Origin: CAG-170 sp937967235
GTDB taxonomy: Bacteria > Bacillota > Clostridia > Oscillospirales > Oscillospiraceae
DNA length: 64,000 nucleotides
Assembly: GCA_937967235.1 (NCBI GenBank)
Contig: CALCJW010000192.1
Location: 1 to 64,000, forward strand
Direction of reading: 5' to 3'
The notes beneath the pieces were generated by a model, which was given only the letters and a program-made list of their open reading frames with translations, was not told the origin of the DNA and ran no database searches. This document shows, in pieces, positions 32,373 through 42,067 of the stretch (position 1 is the stretch's first letter; every line of letters starts with the position of its first letter). The position numbers and the translations under genes are program-made.

Positions 32373-33434
32373 TTACTTAATGCCCTTGATGATGGCCGCG
32401 GCGTCCATTTCCTCGATGATGGGGTCGAAGTCGAAGTGGATAACGTAGAAACGCTTATCCTTCATGATGGCTTCCTTGCCCTCGGTGGTCTTTCTGATCT
32501 TCATGCCGTAGGTGTTGACGACCACCAGATTCTTGGGGTCAGTCAGCAGAACGGAGTCGTCGCTGAGGGACGGGCACTCGACAACAGGAATCTTTGCGGG
32601 ACTGTTGTAGACAGACTCAGGCACCGCACCGCCCTTCTCGATGATCTTGTTCAGCAGATGCAGCTCCCACTCCTGCGCACGGTGCGGGCTCATGAGCCAG
32701 CGCAGCTTGCCGTTGTTATACTTGTTCGGCATGGAGTGCAGCGTGTTGTAGAACATATCCAGGTTCATGCCGGTGTCGCTGGAAGCATCGACGACATGAG
32801 CGTTATTCGTCAGCTGCTTAATCCAGCCGTCGTTGACCTTGAGGAAGTCTGCATCGCCGGTGGTGCAGAGAGCCTTCGCATCAGTGCCAGTCCACGCGCC
32901 TGCGCTGTGCTGTGCAGTGAGCTCGTAGACCTTGCCTCCAGTGGACACCAGATCGCCCTTGTTGAAGGTGTCGCTGGTGTTGAACGGCTTGACACCGGCA
33001 AACTTTTCGTCACCGTTCAGGCACAGGTCGATGTGGTCGATGCCGAGCTGGGTGGTCATAAGGTTGGTGATGATGGCTTCGAGGTTCTGGCCCTCGATGT
33101 TCTCACGCAGCGTTTCCTCGGTGATCTCCCAGGGCAGGCGGACGTCGGTGCAGCTGTACTTGATGGAGCTGGTGTTGACGCCTGCACGATAGCCGTCGTC
33201 GTTGTCCTCGGTCTTCTCACGCAGGATACGGGAGGCGATGCCGATCTTGTCGATCTCGCCAGCCTTGGCGGTGCGCATTTCGTGGCGAACCAGGTTGCCC
33301 AGGGTAGTGGCCTCGAAGGTCTGCTGAATGAATTTGCGGGCCTGCTCGCTGCTCAGGATGCCCGCGCCAGCACTGGGCGTAAAGTCGCCGGTGTTGATGG
33401 CGTTGCGAATGATGTCCTCGATAGAACGTGCCAT
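32373..33434 (-). CDS. Major capsid protein
   Basis: A 353-residue HK97-fold capsid protein starting MARSIEDIIRNAINTGDFTP. Helix and E-loop region (SSEQARKFIQQTFEATTLGN), spine helix area (NIEGQNLEAIITNLMTTQLG) and conserved WLMSPHRAQEWELHLLNKI. Located directly downstream of the XkdF-like protease/scaffold gene. Confidence 0.88.
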   Translation of the reverse strand: MARSIEDIIRNAINTGDFTPSAGAGILSSEQARKFIQQTFEATTLGNLVRHEMRTAKAGEIDKIGIASRILREKTEDNDDGYRAGVNTSSIKYSCTDVRLPWEITEETLRENIEGQNLEAIITNLMTTQLGIDHIDLCLNGDEKFAGVKPFNTSDTFNKGDLVSTGGKVYELTAQHSAGAWTGTDAKALCTTGDADFLKVNDGWIKQLTNNAHVVDASSDTGMNLDMFYNTLHSMPNKYNNGKLRWLMSPHRAQEWELHLLNKIIEKGGAVPESVYNSPAKIPVVECPSLSDDSVLLTDPKNLVVVNTYGMKIRKTTEGKEAIMKDKRFYVIHFDFDPIIEEMDAAAIIKGIK

Positions 33435-33455
33435 GTGGTTTTCCTCCTTCTGTTC

Positions 33456-34934
33456 TTACAGGATGCCGTGCAGATAGTGCTGATCGGCGGACTTCTGAAC
33501 GGTGCCGGATGCGTCGTTCAGGTTGGTGGGGTTGGCGCGGGAGCCGCGCACCTCAGCGACGGACTTCTTCACGATAGCCTCAATGAAGCCCTCCAGGTCG
33601 GCCTTGGTGAGCTGCTGCTCCTGCTTCTGTTCCTGCTCCTGCTGGCCCAGGGCCTTTTTGATGGCTGCATCAACGGCCTTCTGGACAAAATCAGGGGTGA
33701 TCTCCTCGTCCTCTGCCTTGGTGACGGCGGCGGGGGTCTGCTCGGTATGCTGGCCCAGGGCCTTTGCAATAGCGTCCTGCACCAGCTTCTCAGCTTCGCT
33801 CTTAGTCATGGTTTTACCCTCCTTAGTGGTCTTGGTTTTCTTGGCGGTTTCTGCGGAATTGTCGTCACCGGGCTTCTTGCCGGTGTCGTCGGTGGCATCA
33901 GTCCCGGCGGCCTCGGAGTCGGTTTCGGGCTTCTCCGCGGGCTGCTTCTCAGCGCCCTTGTCGGCCTTCTTGCCCTTCTCCTCGCCGTCCTGCTGCTTGT
34001 CCTCCTCGGTGCCGGTTTCGCCGTCGGGTTTATCCTTCTCAGCGTCGGCGTCCGCAAGGAACGTGCCCAGGTCGTCGTAGAGGTTCTGCAAGGCAGCCCG
34101 GTTCTTTGCACTCAGGGTGCGTCCGGACTTCTCAATGCGGCCGGCCTCCGGGGTAGGCTTGCAGTCAAACAGCGACTTGGTGAGAGGCTGCGAAGCATCG
34201 GTCAACAGCTCGGTGATGATGCCGTTGAAGTCCTCCAGGGCCTCTTTGATCTTGCTCTCGTCGGTCTGGTAGGTATAAACGCCCGTATAGCTGTTGTAGC
34301 TGTACAGGCCGTTCCGCAGGGCGTCGAAAGCGTTCCAAAAGCTGGAACTGATATTCGCCTGCTTGTAACTGTCCGCGACCGCGCCTTTGGTGACGCGGCC
34401 TTTGGACTTCTTCACGGATGCTTCGCTCAATTCTGTATCCTCCTTAGAAAAGACTCCGAGGCCGCCCATAGACAGCCCGGTGATCTCGCCCTTCTCGATG
34501 GACTGCCACAGATCGTCGTCTGTGATCTCTACGGTCATCAGCCATGTGCCTTCCTTGATGTCGGCACCGCCGATGTTGGAGTCAGATTTTGCAATCCAGC
34601 TCTCCACAACAGCGGTGCCATCGGCAGACACGAAATTGTGCTGGAGATCGACGCGGTTCCCATTCTTCGCAAACCAGTACGCGGCCTTTGCGATCTCGTC
34701 CGCTGTCATGTAATTGCCGTGGGCGTCCTCGACCATAGGCTCGTACACAACGCCTGTGACAAAATGGGACTCCGAGTCAGTCTTGATGATCTTGCCATAG
34801 GTGGTGAAGGCTGCTTTCCCTTCCTCGTCCTTGACGATCAGGAATTGCCGCTTGTTCGCCGCCTTGTCAACCAGGGACACAAAAGAGATTCTTGCATCAG
34901 TGATTTCCTTTGCCTTTTTTACTTTTCTCGTCAT
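33456..34934 (-). CDS. XkdF-like prohead protease with scaffold region
   Basis: A 492-residue protein. Residues about 5-180 match the XkdF putative serine protease domain (ITDARISFVSLVDKAANKRQ; VVYEPMVEDAHGNYMTADEI; GLSMGGLGVFS). The rest is a highly charged, low-complexity Glu/Lys/Ala region with Gln-rich coiled coil, typical of an internal scaffold, so protease and scaffold are in one polypeptide. The ATG at 34934 (MTRKVKKAKE) has AGGAGGTGA upstream; an earlier in-frame ATG is not used. Confidence 0.82.
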   Translation of the reverse strand: MTRKVKKAKEITDARISFVSLVDKAANKRQFLIVKDEEGKAAFTTYGKIIKTDSESHFVTGVVYEPMVEDAHGNYMTADEIAKAAYWFAKNGNRVDLQHNFVSADGTAVVESWIAKSDSNIGGADIKEGTWLMTVEITDDDLWQSIEKGEITGLSMGGLGVFSKEDTELSEASVKKSKGRVTKGAVADSYKQANISSSFWNAFDALRNGLYSYNSYTGVYTYQTDESKIKEALEDFNGIITELLTDASQPLTKSLFDCKPTPEAGRIEKSGRTLSAKNRAALQNLYDDLGTFLADADAEKDKPDGETGTEEDKQQDGEEKGKKADKGAEKQPAEKPETDSEAAGTDATDDTGKKPGDDNSAETAKKTKTTKEGKTMTKSEAEKLVQDAIAKALGQHTEQTPAAVTKAEDEEITPDFVQKAVDAAIKKALGQQEQEQKQEQQLTKADLEGFIEAIVKKSVAEVRGSRANPTNLNDASGTVQKSADQHYLHGIL

Positions 34935-34965
34935 GTGTTCACCTCCTTTCAGGGTTTCAGACAAT

Positions 34966-34994
34966 ATAAAAAGCAGCGTCGCCGCTGCTCTTTA
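34966..34994 (-). terminator. Internal terminator before the protease gene
   Basis: Stem AGCAGCG/CGCTGCT with a 4-nt loop followed on the minus strand by TTTTTATATTG, just after the stop of the 83-residue gene. Confidence 0.7.
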
Positions 34995-35246
34995 TCAAGT
35001 ATTAGATTTTGCCGGGTCTTCGGTCGTTTCCTCCAGCACCGCCGGAACGGAAATGTTCACAAGCGGGTTGTCCAGAATGGCCTTGACCTCGGCCAGATCG
35101 GTGCCGGGTAAAAGCTCCAGCTCCAGAACGGGAGCTTCATCGACACCGTGGCGCAGGGTGTAGGACTTGACCATACCGGCCAGCTCCATGCCGTCCAGCT
35201 TGATGCTGGGATGCCCTACGCGGGCTTCGTCAATGGTAACGATCAT
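34995..35246 (-). CDS. Small phage protein
   Basis: An 83-residue acidic protein starting MIVTIDEARVGHPSIKLDGM, beta-rich in the first half (ELAGMVKSYTLRHGVDEAP). Lies between head morphogenesis and protease genes, 2 bp from the former. No family recognised. Confidence 0.65.
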   Translation of the reverse strand: MIVTIDEARVGHPSIKLDGMELAGMVKSYTLRHGVDEAPVLELELLPGTDLAEVKAILDNPLVNISVPAVLEETTEDPAKSNT

Positions 35247-35248
35247 TT

Positions 35249-36259
35249 CTAATCATCCTCGATTCCGGCTTTCGCCTTGTTCTGAGCATCGAGCTCGGCC
35301 TCCCAGTCGTCGTCCATTTCGTCGATCGCCTGCTGCTGGAGCCTTTGACGTTCCTCCAGAGGCAGGCCCAAAATCTCCATGTCAACAACGGGCTGCTCGA
35401 TACAATGGCAGTTGATGCTCTCGGCTGCGGGAAGGCACGGGTCCCGCGGGTACATGGGGTAATATATCATGCCGTCCGCGCCGACCAGCTCGAAGGGCTG
35501 ATCTTTGAGAACGACCTGACCGTCCATATCGACGTGATTCTGTCGAGGCTCGTTTCGGTAGTTGCCGGTGTGCCTCCACGACTTGCTCTCCACCGCCGGG
35601 GATTGCATATAGGCTTCGTGCTGGGCTACGCTGTGGGCCCGAAGAACCTCCGTAACAGCCACCTTTCGGGCCCTGTAATGCGATGTCCAATATTCGCCTT
35701 TGCCTTCCTTTTCCATGCCGGAGTTTATGAGATCGACGCAGAGCTGCGATATGTTGCCACCGTTCTCGATCTCTTTTTTCAGCATGGCTTCCAGGTGCTC
35801 GGTACTCGTGGTCTTCATGAGCTCAGCCAGGTCGTCGCTCCAGGTTTCAATCCAGGCGGTCGTCCTCTTTGATACACGGTCGAGCTTCAAGCCCTTGTCG
35901 GTCTTTTTGAGGTAATAGGCCGCATACTCAGGGAGGAATTTCGATAGCCTCGCGGAAAATGCCTTGCTCAGCTTGCCGGTGGCAGGCGTCGCAGCAGCTA
36001 TCTCTGGGAGTCGCTTCTGGAGATCATCGAGGTTATCAGACGCCTTAGCTTCTCGAACAAAGTAGTCCGTCTCCTCGGTGAGTATGTCGGCCACGTCGTC
36101 CTCGATACCTTTCGCGTACTGGAGCGTCTTCTTGGGTTTCGCATAGCCTTCCTTTCCCAGCAGATCAGACAGGTCGTTGTCCGCCTTCTGGATGTAGTTG
36201 TCGATCGCCTTCACCAGCCGATCGCAGTAGCACGGCTTCATGATGAAACGTGTTTTCAC
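35249..36259 (-). CDS. Head morphogenesis protein (Mu gpF/SPP1 gp7-like)
   Basis: A 336-residue protein starting MKTRFIMKPCYCDRLVKAID. The C-terminal part has the gpF signature: RARKVAVTEVLRAHSVAQ, SWRHTGNYRNEPRQNHVDMD and a Cys/His pattern PRDPCLPAAESINCHC. It is a minor head protein at the portal. Start overlaps the portal stop by 4 bp. Confidence 0.85.
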   Translation of the reverse strand: MKTRFIMKPCYCDRLVKAIDNYIQKADNDLSDLLGKEGYAKPKKTLQYAKGIEDDVADILTEETDYFVREAKASDNLDDLQKRLPEIAAATPATGKLSKAFSARLSKFLPEYAAYYLKKTDKGLKLDRVSKRTTAWIETWSDDLAELMKTTSTEHLEAMLKKEIENGGNISQLCVDLINSGMEKEGKGEYWTSHYRARKVAVTEVLRAHSVAQHEAYMQSPAVESKSWRHTGNYRNEPRQNHVDMDGQVVLKDQPFELVGADGMIYYPMYPRDPCLPAAESINCHCIEQPVVDMEILGLPLEERQRLQQQAIDEMDDDWEAELDAQNKAKAGIEDD

Positions 36260-37857
36260 GGTTCGTCCTCCTCCTGCTGCTCTTTGAGATCGAGCAGCAG
36301 GCCGCGGACTTCCTTCATAACGGCCACGACCTGATCGTTGTCGCCCTGGCCCTCCGCCTTCTTGATCTGCCCTTCGAGGGCCATTGTCAGGCCGCCGAGG
36401 TCAAACCCGCCGCTGCTCTTGGACTGCGTGATGGCGAGCGGGACATTGCCCCACTCTTCTTCGTAGTCGTCCGATGCTTCGCCCAGGTACTTGTACAGGA
36501 TTTCCTTCGCCTTGTTGGGCGTCAGGCCGCCCGCTGCGGTGGCCGCCGTCATGATCTTGCAGATGTCATCCGGGTTGGAAATGTTGGGCTCCTGGAAGAA
36601 CGCCTCGACGTATTGGAAGGCATAGCCGTTCAGCAGGCGGTTGTTGATCGCCCATGCGAGGCTCCTGCGCTCAGGCTGAAAAACCTGTTTCTCGGTCACT
36701 TCCTGCGCCGTCTGAGCGGTCGCACGGTTGAAGTCCGTAGTGTAGCCAACATAGATGTCCGGGAGCAGGAAGGACGACTGCACCTTCTTTCGGTTGTTGT
36801 CCATATAGGTTTGGAACAGCTCGTCCTTCTGCAAGATGGAGGCCAGGTCTTTGACCTCGATCTTCGGTTTCTCGGTTTGATCGAAGTCGGTCTTTCCGTC
36901 GGAGGATTCCGTTTCCAGGACGATGAAGGCATGCTGTCCAGCCTCGCCCTTGATGTCGTCCATGTACTTTGTCAGCTTCTCGTAGCTGTCCTCTGTGAGC
37001 GTGCCGCCCTGAATCATAATCATCAAGGGCGTGTGTCTGCCGTTGATGAAATAATTGTTGTTCAGGCGTTCCGCTCTCTGGCTGCCGTCAACGCCGAGAA
37101 TCTGGCCCGTCCAGCGCACCTCGCCGTAAGGCTGGATGCCGATTGGGAACTCCAGAATCTCGTTGGCCTCGTAATCGACGGGGAGCTCTTTTATGTCCTC
37201 CGGCGACTCAACATAGACACCGTTGCGTCTGTCCATCACGCGGGGATCTCCGAACTCCTTGAAATACACGGTCTTGCCGCCGAGCTGCTGCCGGTACTTT
37301 CGGAACTTCTTTTTGCGCTCGATTGGAACGCCGTGGTTGTAATAGGTCGTGTCGATGTAGGGCTCCAGCGGAACCGTCTTCCTGACGGACGGCGTGTCAT
37401 GCAGAAACTCGATCTGCTGTACCTCGCCGTCCAGGTTACGAATGACTTCCAGATACGCGATGCCGTAGGTTTCGCGGGCCTCGATCAAGTCCTCGAAGAC
37501 CTCTTTCGTGTCCTGGTCTGTGTTCAGCAGCTCGATGATCTCGACCATGCGCTTGTACTCGACCTCAGCCTCCGGGGTTTCCTCGATGTCCTCGATGTAC
37601 TTCACCCCGATGCCGAAGCCTGCAATGTTGTCCTTGTAGGCTCGGATGCACTGAGGCAAGATCGTGGACTCGGCGACCAGCTTATGCAGGCCTGCCAGCG
37701 GAGCAGGCGGCTCTATCCAGTCTCCTGCATTGTAGGCTTCCTGCTCTGATACCTGAGTAGGCCCCTCCGCCTTCTTGATGGGCTGGAGGGGCTGCGTCGG
37801 CTCGTGGGCCTTGATGATACGCGCCTGCATTGGGCGCGGTTTCTTGTTCGTTGCCAA
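36256..37857 (-). CDS. Portal protein (PBSX family)
   Basis: A 533-residue portal starting MATNKKPRPMQARIIKAHEP. Family motifs: SEQEAYNAGDWIEPPAPLAG, LVAESTILPQCIRAYKDNIA, YGIAYLEVIRNLDGEVQQIE, HTPLMIMIQGGTLTEDSYEK. Forms the dodecameric entry ring. 6 bp from the terminase stop. Confidence 0.9.
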   Translation of the reverse strand: MATNKKPRPMQARIIKAHEPTQPLQPIKKAEGPTQVSEQEAYNAGDWIEPPAPLAGLHKLVAESTILPQCIRAYKDNIAGFGIGVKYIEDIEETPEAEVEYKRMVEIIELLNTDQDTKEVFEDLIEARETYGIAYLEVIRNLDGEVQQIEFLHDTPSVRKTVPLEPYIDTTYYNHGVPIERKKKFRKYRQQLGGKTVYFKEFGDPRVMDRRNGVYVESPEDIKELPVDYEANEILEFPIGIQPYGEVRWTGQILGVDGSQRAERLNNNYFINGRHTPLMIMIQGGTLTEDSYEKLTKYMDDIKGEAGQHAFIVLETESSDGKTDFDQTEKPKIEVKDLASILQKDELFQTYMDNNRKKVQSSFLLPDIYVGYTTDFNRATAQTAQEVTEKQVFQPERRSLAWAINNRLLNGYAFQYVEAFFQEPNISNPDDICKIMTAATAAGGLTPNKAKEILYKYLGEASDDYEEEWGNVPLAITQSKSSGGFDLGGLTMALEGQIKKAEGQGDNDQVVAVMKEVRGLLLDLKEQQEEDEP

Positions 37858-37863
37858 TGGGGT

Positions 37864-39282
37864 TTACTCCTTTCCTCCTGCCTTCTTAGGCGGCTTCGCC
37901 TTGGACGGCTTGACCGGCAGACAGAGTAAAAGCACACAGTCGCCTTCATCAGGGGAAGGCAGGCCGCGTGCTTTGACGTCCTTTTTGCTCTCAATGCGGA
38001 GCTTGCTCTGCTCAGATATTCCGTATTTACGGCCTGAGAGCTGAGCTGCCAGGTCTGCATCGTCCGGCAGAATGAGCTCGACGGGCTTCTCGTGCCCTTC
38101 GTCGTCGGTCGTCTGGAGCAGCTTCTTGACGATCGACATCATGTAGGTGGTCGTGTCGTAGTAGTAGCGGTGGCGGATGCGCTCGCCGAACTTCACGGGA
38201 ATAACGGATAACCACCAGAAGCGATCAGGGTCGCCGCGCTTGATCTCGCGCAGGCGGTCGGTCACGCCGCCGCCAACGCCGCCGTCGTCGATCTTGACGG
38301 GTATCGCGGTTTCGAGGTGGTACTTGTCCACCAGGGAGCATCCAAGCAGAGCGATCTCGTGCGCTGTCCGCACGGTGTCCTGGCCTCTGATCTTTTGATG
38401 GAAGAAAACTTTCTCGTTGACCTTGTACCCAATGATCGTCTTGTCGTCGCCGAAGCGGGCCACGTCGCAGCCGATGTGTACCGTCGGCTGTTCCGTCGGT
38501 TCCTGCCAGTCGGTCGCCATGCTCTTTTCGATCATACTCAGCGGGATGAAGACATCCTTCTCCTGCTTCGGAAAATCACCGGCAACACGGACTCGGAACA
38601 CATCGGAGTCCTCACCATACATGGTGCGGATGCGCTCGATGTACTCTTTCGACACACGGGGGCTATCCCGGTCGTCAACATGGATTGTATGGTACTGGGT
38701 TCGGTTCTTGTGGTGGCTGTCATAGAAAAAGCCGGTCAGCTGCGTGGGGTTTCCGCACATCAGCAGCCGCGCTCCCTCGGTAGACAGAGCACCCAGAACG
38801 GGCTCAAAGACTTCATCATCGACACCGCTCGCCTCGTCGATGATGAACAGCATACTCTCAGAATGGAAGCCCTGCAAGGCGTCTGGGGTGTTCGCGGTAC
38901 GGGCCACAGCAAACCACTCTTCCTTCGCTCCGTTCATGTAGACGCGCTCTTGCGTCCAGGTGATCTCCCGTTGCAAGGCGGGGTTGCTGCGGAGCCACTT
39001 CGATATTTCTGCCCAGAGGATGTCGTACAGCTGGTGCTGCGTGGGAGCAGTACAGGGGATTTTGGGATATGGCCGCGTGCAGATGAACCAGATCACGGCC
39101 CACGCCTCAACCGCGCTCTTCCCGATACCATGCCCGGAACGAACGGAAGTCATGGGATATTTTGCGAGGCTGTTCAAGATCGCCTTCTGGTTGACATCAG
39201 GTTTTGCTCCGATGATGTCCTCCACGAAGTCCACCGGATTGTCGATGTAGTATAAGATTGCGTCACTCGTCAGGCCCTTCAC
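37864..39282 (-). CDS. Terminase large subunit
   Basis: A 472-residue packaging motor. The ATPase half has a Walker A variant (SVRSGHGIGKSA, about residues 48-59) and Walker B (MLFIIDEAS, about 125); the nuclease half has acidic RNase H-like motifs (VHIGCDVARFGDDKT; VKIDDGGVGGGVTDRL). I use the GTG at 39282 because AGGAGG precedes it by 7 nt; an ATG 36 nt upstream overlaps the small subunit gene more deeply. Confidence 0.9.
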   Translation of the reverse strand: MKGLTSDAILYYIDNPVDFVEDIIGAKPDVNQKAILNSLAKYPMTSVRSGHGIGKSAVEAWAVIWFICTRPYPKIPCTAPTQHQLYDILWAEISKWLRSNPALQREITWTQERVYMNGAKEEWFAVARTANTPDALQGFHSESMLFIIDEASGVDDEVFEPVLGALSTEGARLLMCGNPTQLTGFFYDSHHKNRTQYHTIHVDDRDSPRVSKEYIERIRTMYGEDSDVFRVRVAGDFPKQEKDVFIPLSMIEKSMATDWQEPTEQPTVHIGCDVARFGDDKTIIGYKVNEKVFFHQKIRGQDTVRTAHEIALLGCSLVDKYHLETAIPVKIDDGGVGGGVTDRLREIKRGDPDRFWWLSVIPVKFGERIRHRYYYDTTTYMMSIVKKLLQTTDDEGHEKPVELILPDDADLAAQLSGRKYGISEQSKLRIESKKDVKARGLPSPDEGDCVLLLCLPVKPSKAKPPKKAGGKE

Positions 39283-39778
39283 CGTTACGCCTCCTCTCCC
39301 ATGCCTCTGCAATGACATCCACCAGAGTGCTCTCTCTGTTCTCCGCCTCGATCTTGTGCTCGGTCTCTCTCACGATCTCGGCACGGCTCTCGCGCTCCAG
39401 CTTCGTGGCCTCCCTGAGCATCGAAACAAGCACTTTGGTGTTGATGCTCTCGGCAGGCGTCTTGGCAAGGGCCTCCAGAGCCTTCTCCTGCATTTTCAGA
39501 GCTATCCCTATATGGCGGTCATTCATCTTTCGGGCCTTTTTGACGGCCTCTGCGTGGGCTTTCCGTTGAAGGTCGGCGTCGTACTCAGCAGCACGCGCTA
39601 CCCAACTGTAGGTGCTGCTCCACCTATCCATCAGCGTTTTACTCTTGCCCAACTGCTGAGCAACGGCCCGGAGGCTGCGGTCTGCCCCCAATCCAGCGTA
39701 GATCGTGAACGCCTCAAATGCCTTTGCGCTCTCGCCTTCCTGACGCTCCCACGGCTTTACGTCGCTACGCTTCGGCAT
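39263..39778 (-). CDS. Terminase small subunit-like protein
   Basis: A 171-residue protein starting MPKRSDVKPWERQEGESAKA. Residues 25-60 form an HTH (SLRAVAQQLGKSKTLMDRWS), followed by long helices and an acidic tail. Immediately upstream of, and overlapping, the large subunit gene, so it is the DNA-recognition subunit. Confidence 0.8.
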   Translation of the reverse strand: MPKRSDVKPWERQEGESAKAFEAFTIYAGLGADRSLRAVAQQLGKSKTLMDRWSSTYSWVARAAEYDADLQRKAHAEAVKKARKMNDRHIGIALKMQEKALEALAKTPAESINTKVLVSMLREATKLERESRAEIVRETEHKIEAENRESTLVDVIAEAWERRRNGEGPDE

Positions 39779-39809
39779 TTTGTTCTCCCTCCTTTTGCGG
39801 GCGGGGCCG

Positions 39810-40505
39810 TTACTTAACGGCTATCCATCCGCAGAAGTTCAGGCAACGCCAAAACATATCCACCTTATCGAAGCCAGCAGTCCGCAGCATATCGACGTTC
39901 CACTCAGGTTTCAGCGGCGACAGCACATTCTCCAGGCTGCGCCGCTTGTCCATGATCTGCTCTTCCGAGTAGCCGTTCCTGCGCTTCATGTCGTAGTACA
40001 GCTCAACCATGAGATCGTCCATGTTTTCGCTCACGATCTTTTCCACAAAAATGAAGGCCCCGCCGGGAGTGAGGCTTTCGTAGATGGCCGAGATCATGCT
40101 CTGCCGGTATGCCGTCGGCATAAACTGGAGGGACAGCACAGAGAGTACCAGGCTCGCCGTGTCTTTTAATGGTAAATTTTCCCAGAGGTTCCCTGCCCGG
40201 ACTTCGACGCCAGGGTACTTGCTGAACCGATCTTTGCTCGCCGCGGCCATCGCCGGGGAGTTGTCGATCAGCAGAAAGTCGTTGGTGTCCTTGAACCTCT
40301 CCACAAACGGTTCAACGGCCATGCCGGTGCTGCATCCTGCATCCACGATCAGGGTGTCCGGCTGCACGAAGCGCGTACCCAGCTCATGGGAGAGGGCCCG
40401 CATGGACTGGTAGTCCGGGATGCTGCGCTCCAGCATATTTTTGAAGCAGCGGGCAACTTCGTCGTTGAACTCCCACTTTTTGCCGGGTTTCACATTATCT
40501 TTCAC
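39810..40505 (-). CDS. CmoA-like carboxy-SAM synthase homologue
   Basis: A 231-residue class I SAM-binding protein. Along nearly its full length it follows E. coli CmoA as I recall it: FNDEVARCFKNMLERSIPDY, RFVQP, DAGCSTG (55-61), LIDNSPAM, LSLQFMPTAYRQ, LTPGGAF, DMKRRNGYSEEQIMDKRRSL then ENV, and the final CLNF. The KR of the KRxxLENV stretch, which in CmoA belongs to the carboxylate-binding part of the site, is kept. CmoA makes carboxy-SAM from SAM and prephenate for tRNA cmo5U. Start is GTG at 40505 with GGAGG 7 nt upstream, overlapping the upstream ParB-methyltransferase stop. Here it may feed that neighbour; a plain methyltransferase is the alternative. Confidence 0.8.
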   Translation of the reverse strand: MKDNVKPGKKWEFNDEVARCFKNMLERSIPDYQSMRALSHELGTRFVQPDTLIVDAGCSTGMAVEPFVERFKDTNDFLLIDNSPAMAAASKDRFSKYPGVEVRAGNLWENLPLKDTASLVLSVLSLQFMPTAYRQSMISAIYESLTPGGAFIFVEKIVSENMDDLMVELYYDMKRRNGYSEEQIMDKRRSLENVLSPLKPEWNVDMLRTAGFDKVDMFWRCLNFCGWIAVK

Positions 40506-42067
40506 GGCGCTACCTCCTTATTCTCCGCGGGCGGCGGGAGCTTGATGCCCAGGCGGTGCTCGAACGCTTCACGCGCTCTTGCGGACAGGCCCATCTTGGT
40601 GCCGTCCGGGTACGGCAGCTCGAACTCGAAGTCAAGCGCAGCAGCCAGAGCCGCCGGGTCAACCTTCGGGTTCTCCGCCTCCAGATACCAGAATTTGCTT
40701 ATGAGCTCCAGGCGGGCGATCTTTCCAAAGCAGGGGGTGAAGATTTCCCGCATTTCCGCTTCGGTGTGGCCCTTCTGCACCTTCGGATGTTCGCCCAGGT
40801 CGCCCAGAATGGTGTTGGGCTCATAGTCCAGGTCAAATGTCAGGGTCTTCTCAGCCGTGAGGAACTTCTTCTTTGTGTTCACGAACTGCGGGGCCTTATC
40901 GCTCTGGCACCAGCAGACCACCATACCGTCCCGGTAGCACAGGGCCGCCGCGATCACCGCGATCTGCTTCCGATCGGTCATGAAGGGCACGCTGTTGAAC
41001 ACGCTGGAGATAAACACGCTGCTGTACGGTGTGCCTGCCTCCACTTCATCCAGGAACCGGCTTGCGATCTCCAGGCTCTTTTCCTTATGGATTTTGTCGC
41101 CCATCGTCACGAAGTACGGCTCGAAGGCAGACACATTGATGCCGGCCTTTCTGAGCGTCCGGGTGTTGCTGAGCTTTCCCGCGCCGAAGTCAACGATGCT
41201 GGAGCCATAATGCCGCTTCCAGGCTTCCAGGGCCGCGCCCTCCAGGATGCAGAAGTCACGCCCGTTGTTCTTCGGGAAAACGCCCTTGAAAAATCCATCG
41301 CCCAGGGCTGCATTGCCCGCGGCATCGGTTTCTCTTGTGTTCCGCTCCCGCATGAAGCTGTTGAAGCGGAGATCATCTGCATAGTTGGACTCCATGTCAA
41401 AATCCATAGACAGCAGATTCAGCATTGCCGACGCGAAGGCTTCCTGTTCCTTCTTGATCTGGACGCAGGGAACGACCTTCCGGCTTGCCTCTGCTGCCGT
41501 CTGGAGGCGACCGATGCCGTTTATGACGTTGCCCTCCTCACCGATCACGATCGGCATGAAGGCTCTGATCTTCCGTTCCAGGGATTTTGCGAGCTGCTTT
41601 GTGTGGGCGTCGAAATTGCGGTGGTTCGCCTTTGCGAGCTTCACGGTGTCCATCCGGCGCAGCGCATAAACGCAAGGGTAGGATTCCGGGCTGCCCGGTT
41701 CGATGTCGGGCAGGGCCTCCGTCATGGCCTGGATGTCCATTTCGTACAGACGCTTCTTGACGATCGCGCAGGTGTCCTGCTTCTGGAGGTCGTTCGTGGC
41801 CCGGTTGAACAGGACGTTGACTGCCTTCCGCTCGCCGAGCTCTTTTTCGCTGACGTACTCCACAGGGATTTCAGGGAAGCCCATGCGACGGGCGACGAGC
41901 TGCCGCTGGTGTCCGCTCAGAATTTCGCCGTGCTCGTCCGCGTAGATGGGCAGCAGGAAGCCGAGCTTGCGCAGGGACAGCTCCGCCAGGGCCAGACGCT
42001 TTTCGTCATTCCGGCGGGGGTTATACTCTGACGCCTTCACAGCGTCGATAGGAACCAGCTTAATCAT
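40502..42067 (-). CDS. ParB-domain protein fused to SAM transferase domain
   Basis: A 521-residue two-part protein. Residues 1-110 are a ParB/Srx-type N-domain (ASEYNPRR, ILSGHQRQLVARRMG). Residues about 120-270 are helical and carry a second ParB-like segment (FMPIVIGEEGNVINGIGRL). Residues 275-500 are Rossmann-like with SAM motif I VDFGAGK at 292-298, an acidic FEPY on strand 2 and FISSVFNSVPF in the motif IV position. That motif is not the NPPY/DPPW of amino-methyltransferases nor the PC of C5 enzymes. Overlaps genes on both sides; the downstream one is the CmoA homologue. Probably modifies a nucleic acid; chemistry unknown. Confidence 0.75.
   Translation of the reverse strand: MIKLVPIDAVKASEYNPRRNDEKRLALAELSLRKLGFLLPIYADEHGEILSGHQRQLVARRMGFPEIPVEYVSEKELGERKAVNVLFNRATNDLQKQDTCAIVKKRLYEMDIQAMTEALPDIEPGSPESYPCVYALRRMDTVKLAKANHRNFDAHTKQLAKSLERKIRAFMPIVIGEEGNVINGIGRLQTAAEASRKVVPCVQIKKEQEAFASAMLNLLSMDFDMESNYADDLRFNSFMRERNTRETDAAGNAALGDGFFKGVFPKNNGRDFCILEGAALEAWKRHYGSSIVDFGAGKLSNTRTLRKAGINVSAFEPYFVTMGDKIHKEKSLEIASRFLDEVEAGTPYSSVFISSVFNSVPFMTDRKQIAVIAAALCYRDGMVVCWCQSDKAPQFVNTKKKFLTAEKTLTFDLDYEPNTILGDLGEHPKVQKGHTEAEMREIFTPCFGKIARLELISKFWYLEAENPKVDPAALAAALDFEFELPYPDGTKMGLSARAREAFEHRLGIKLPPPAENKEVAP

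Noticed and set aside
31149..35111. Plus-strand open frame of about 1320 codons
   Set aside because: Antisense to seven overlapping, well-supported structural genes. The lack of stops reflects GC-rich codon use; composition (Val/Gly/Leu/His-rich) and absence of a ribosome binding site argue against coding.
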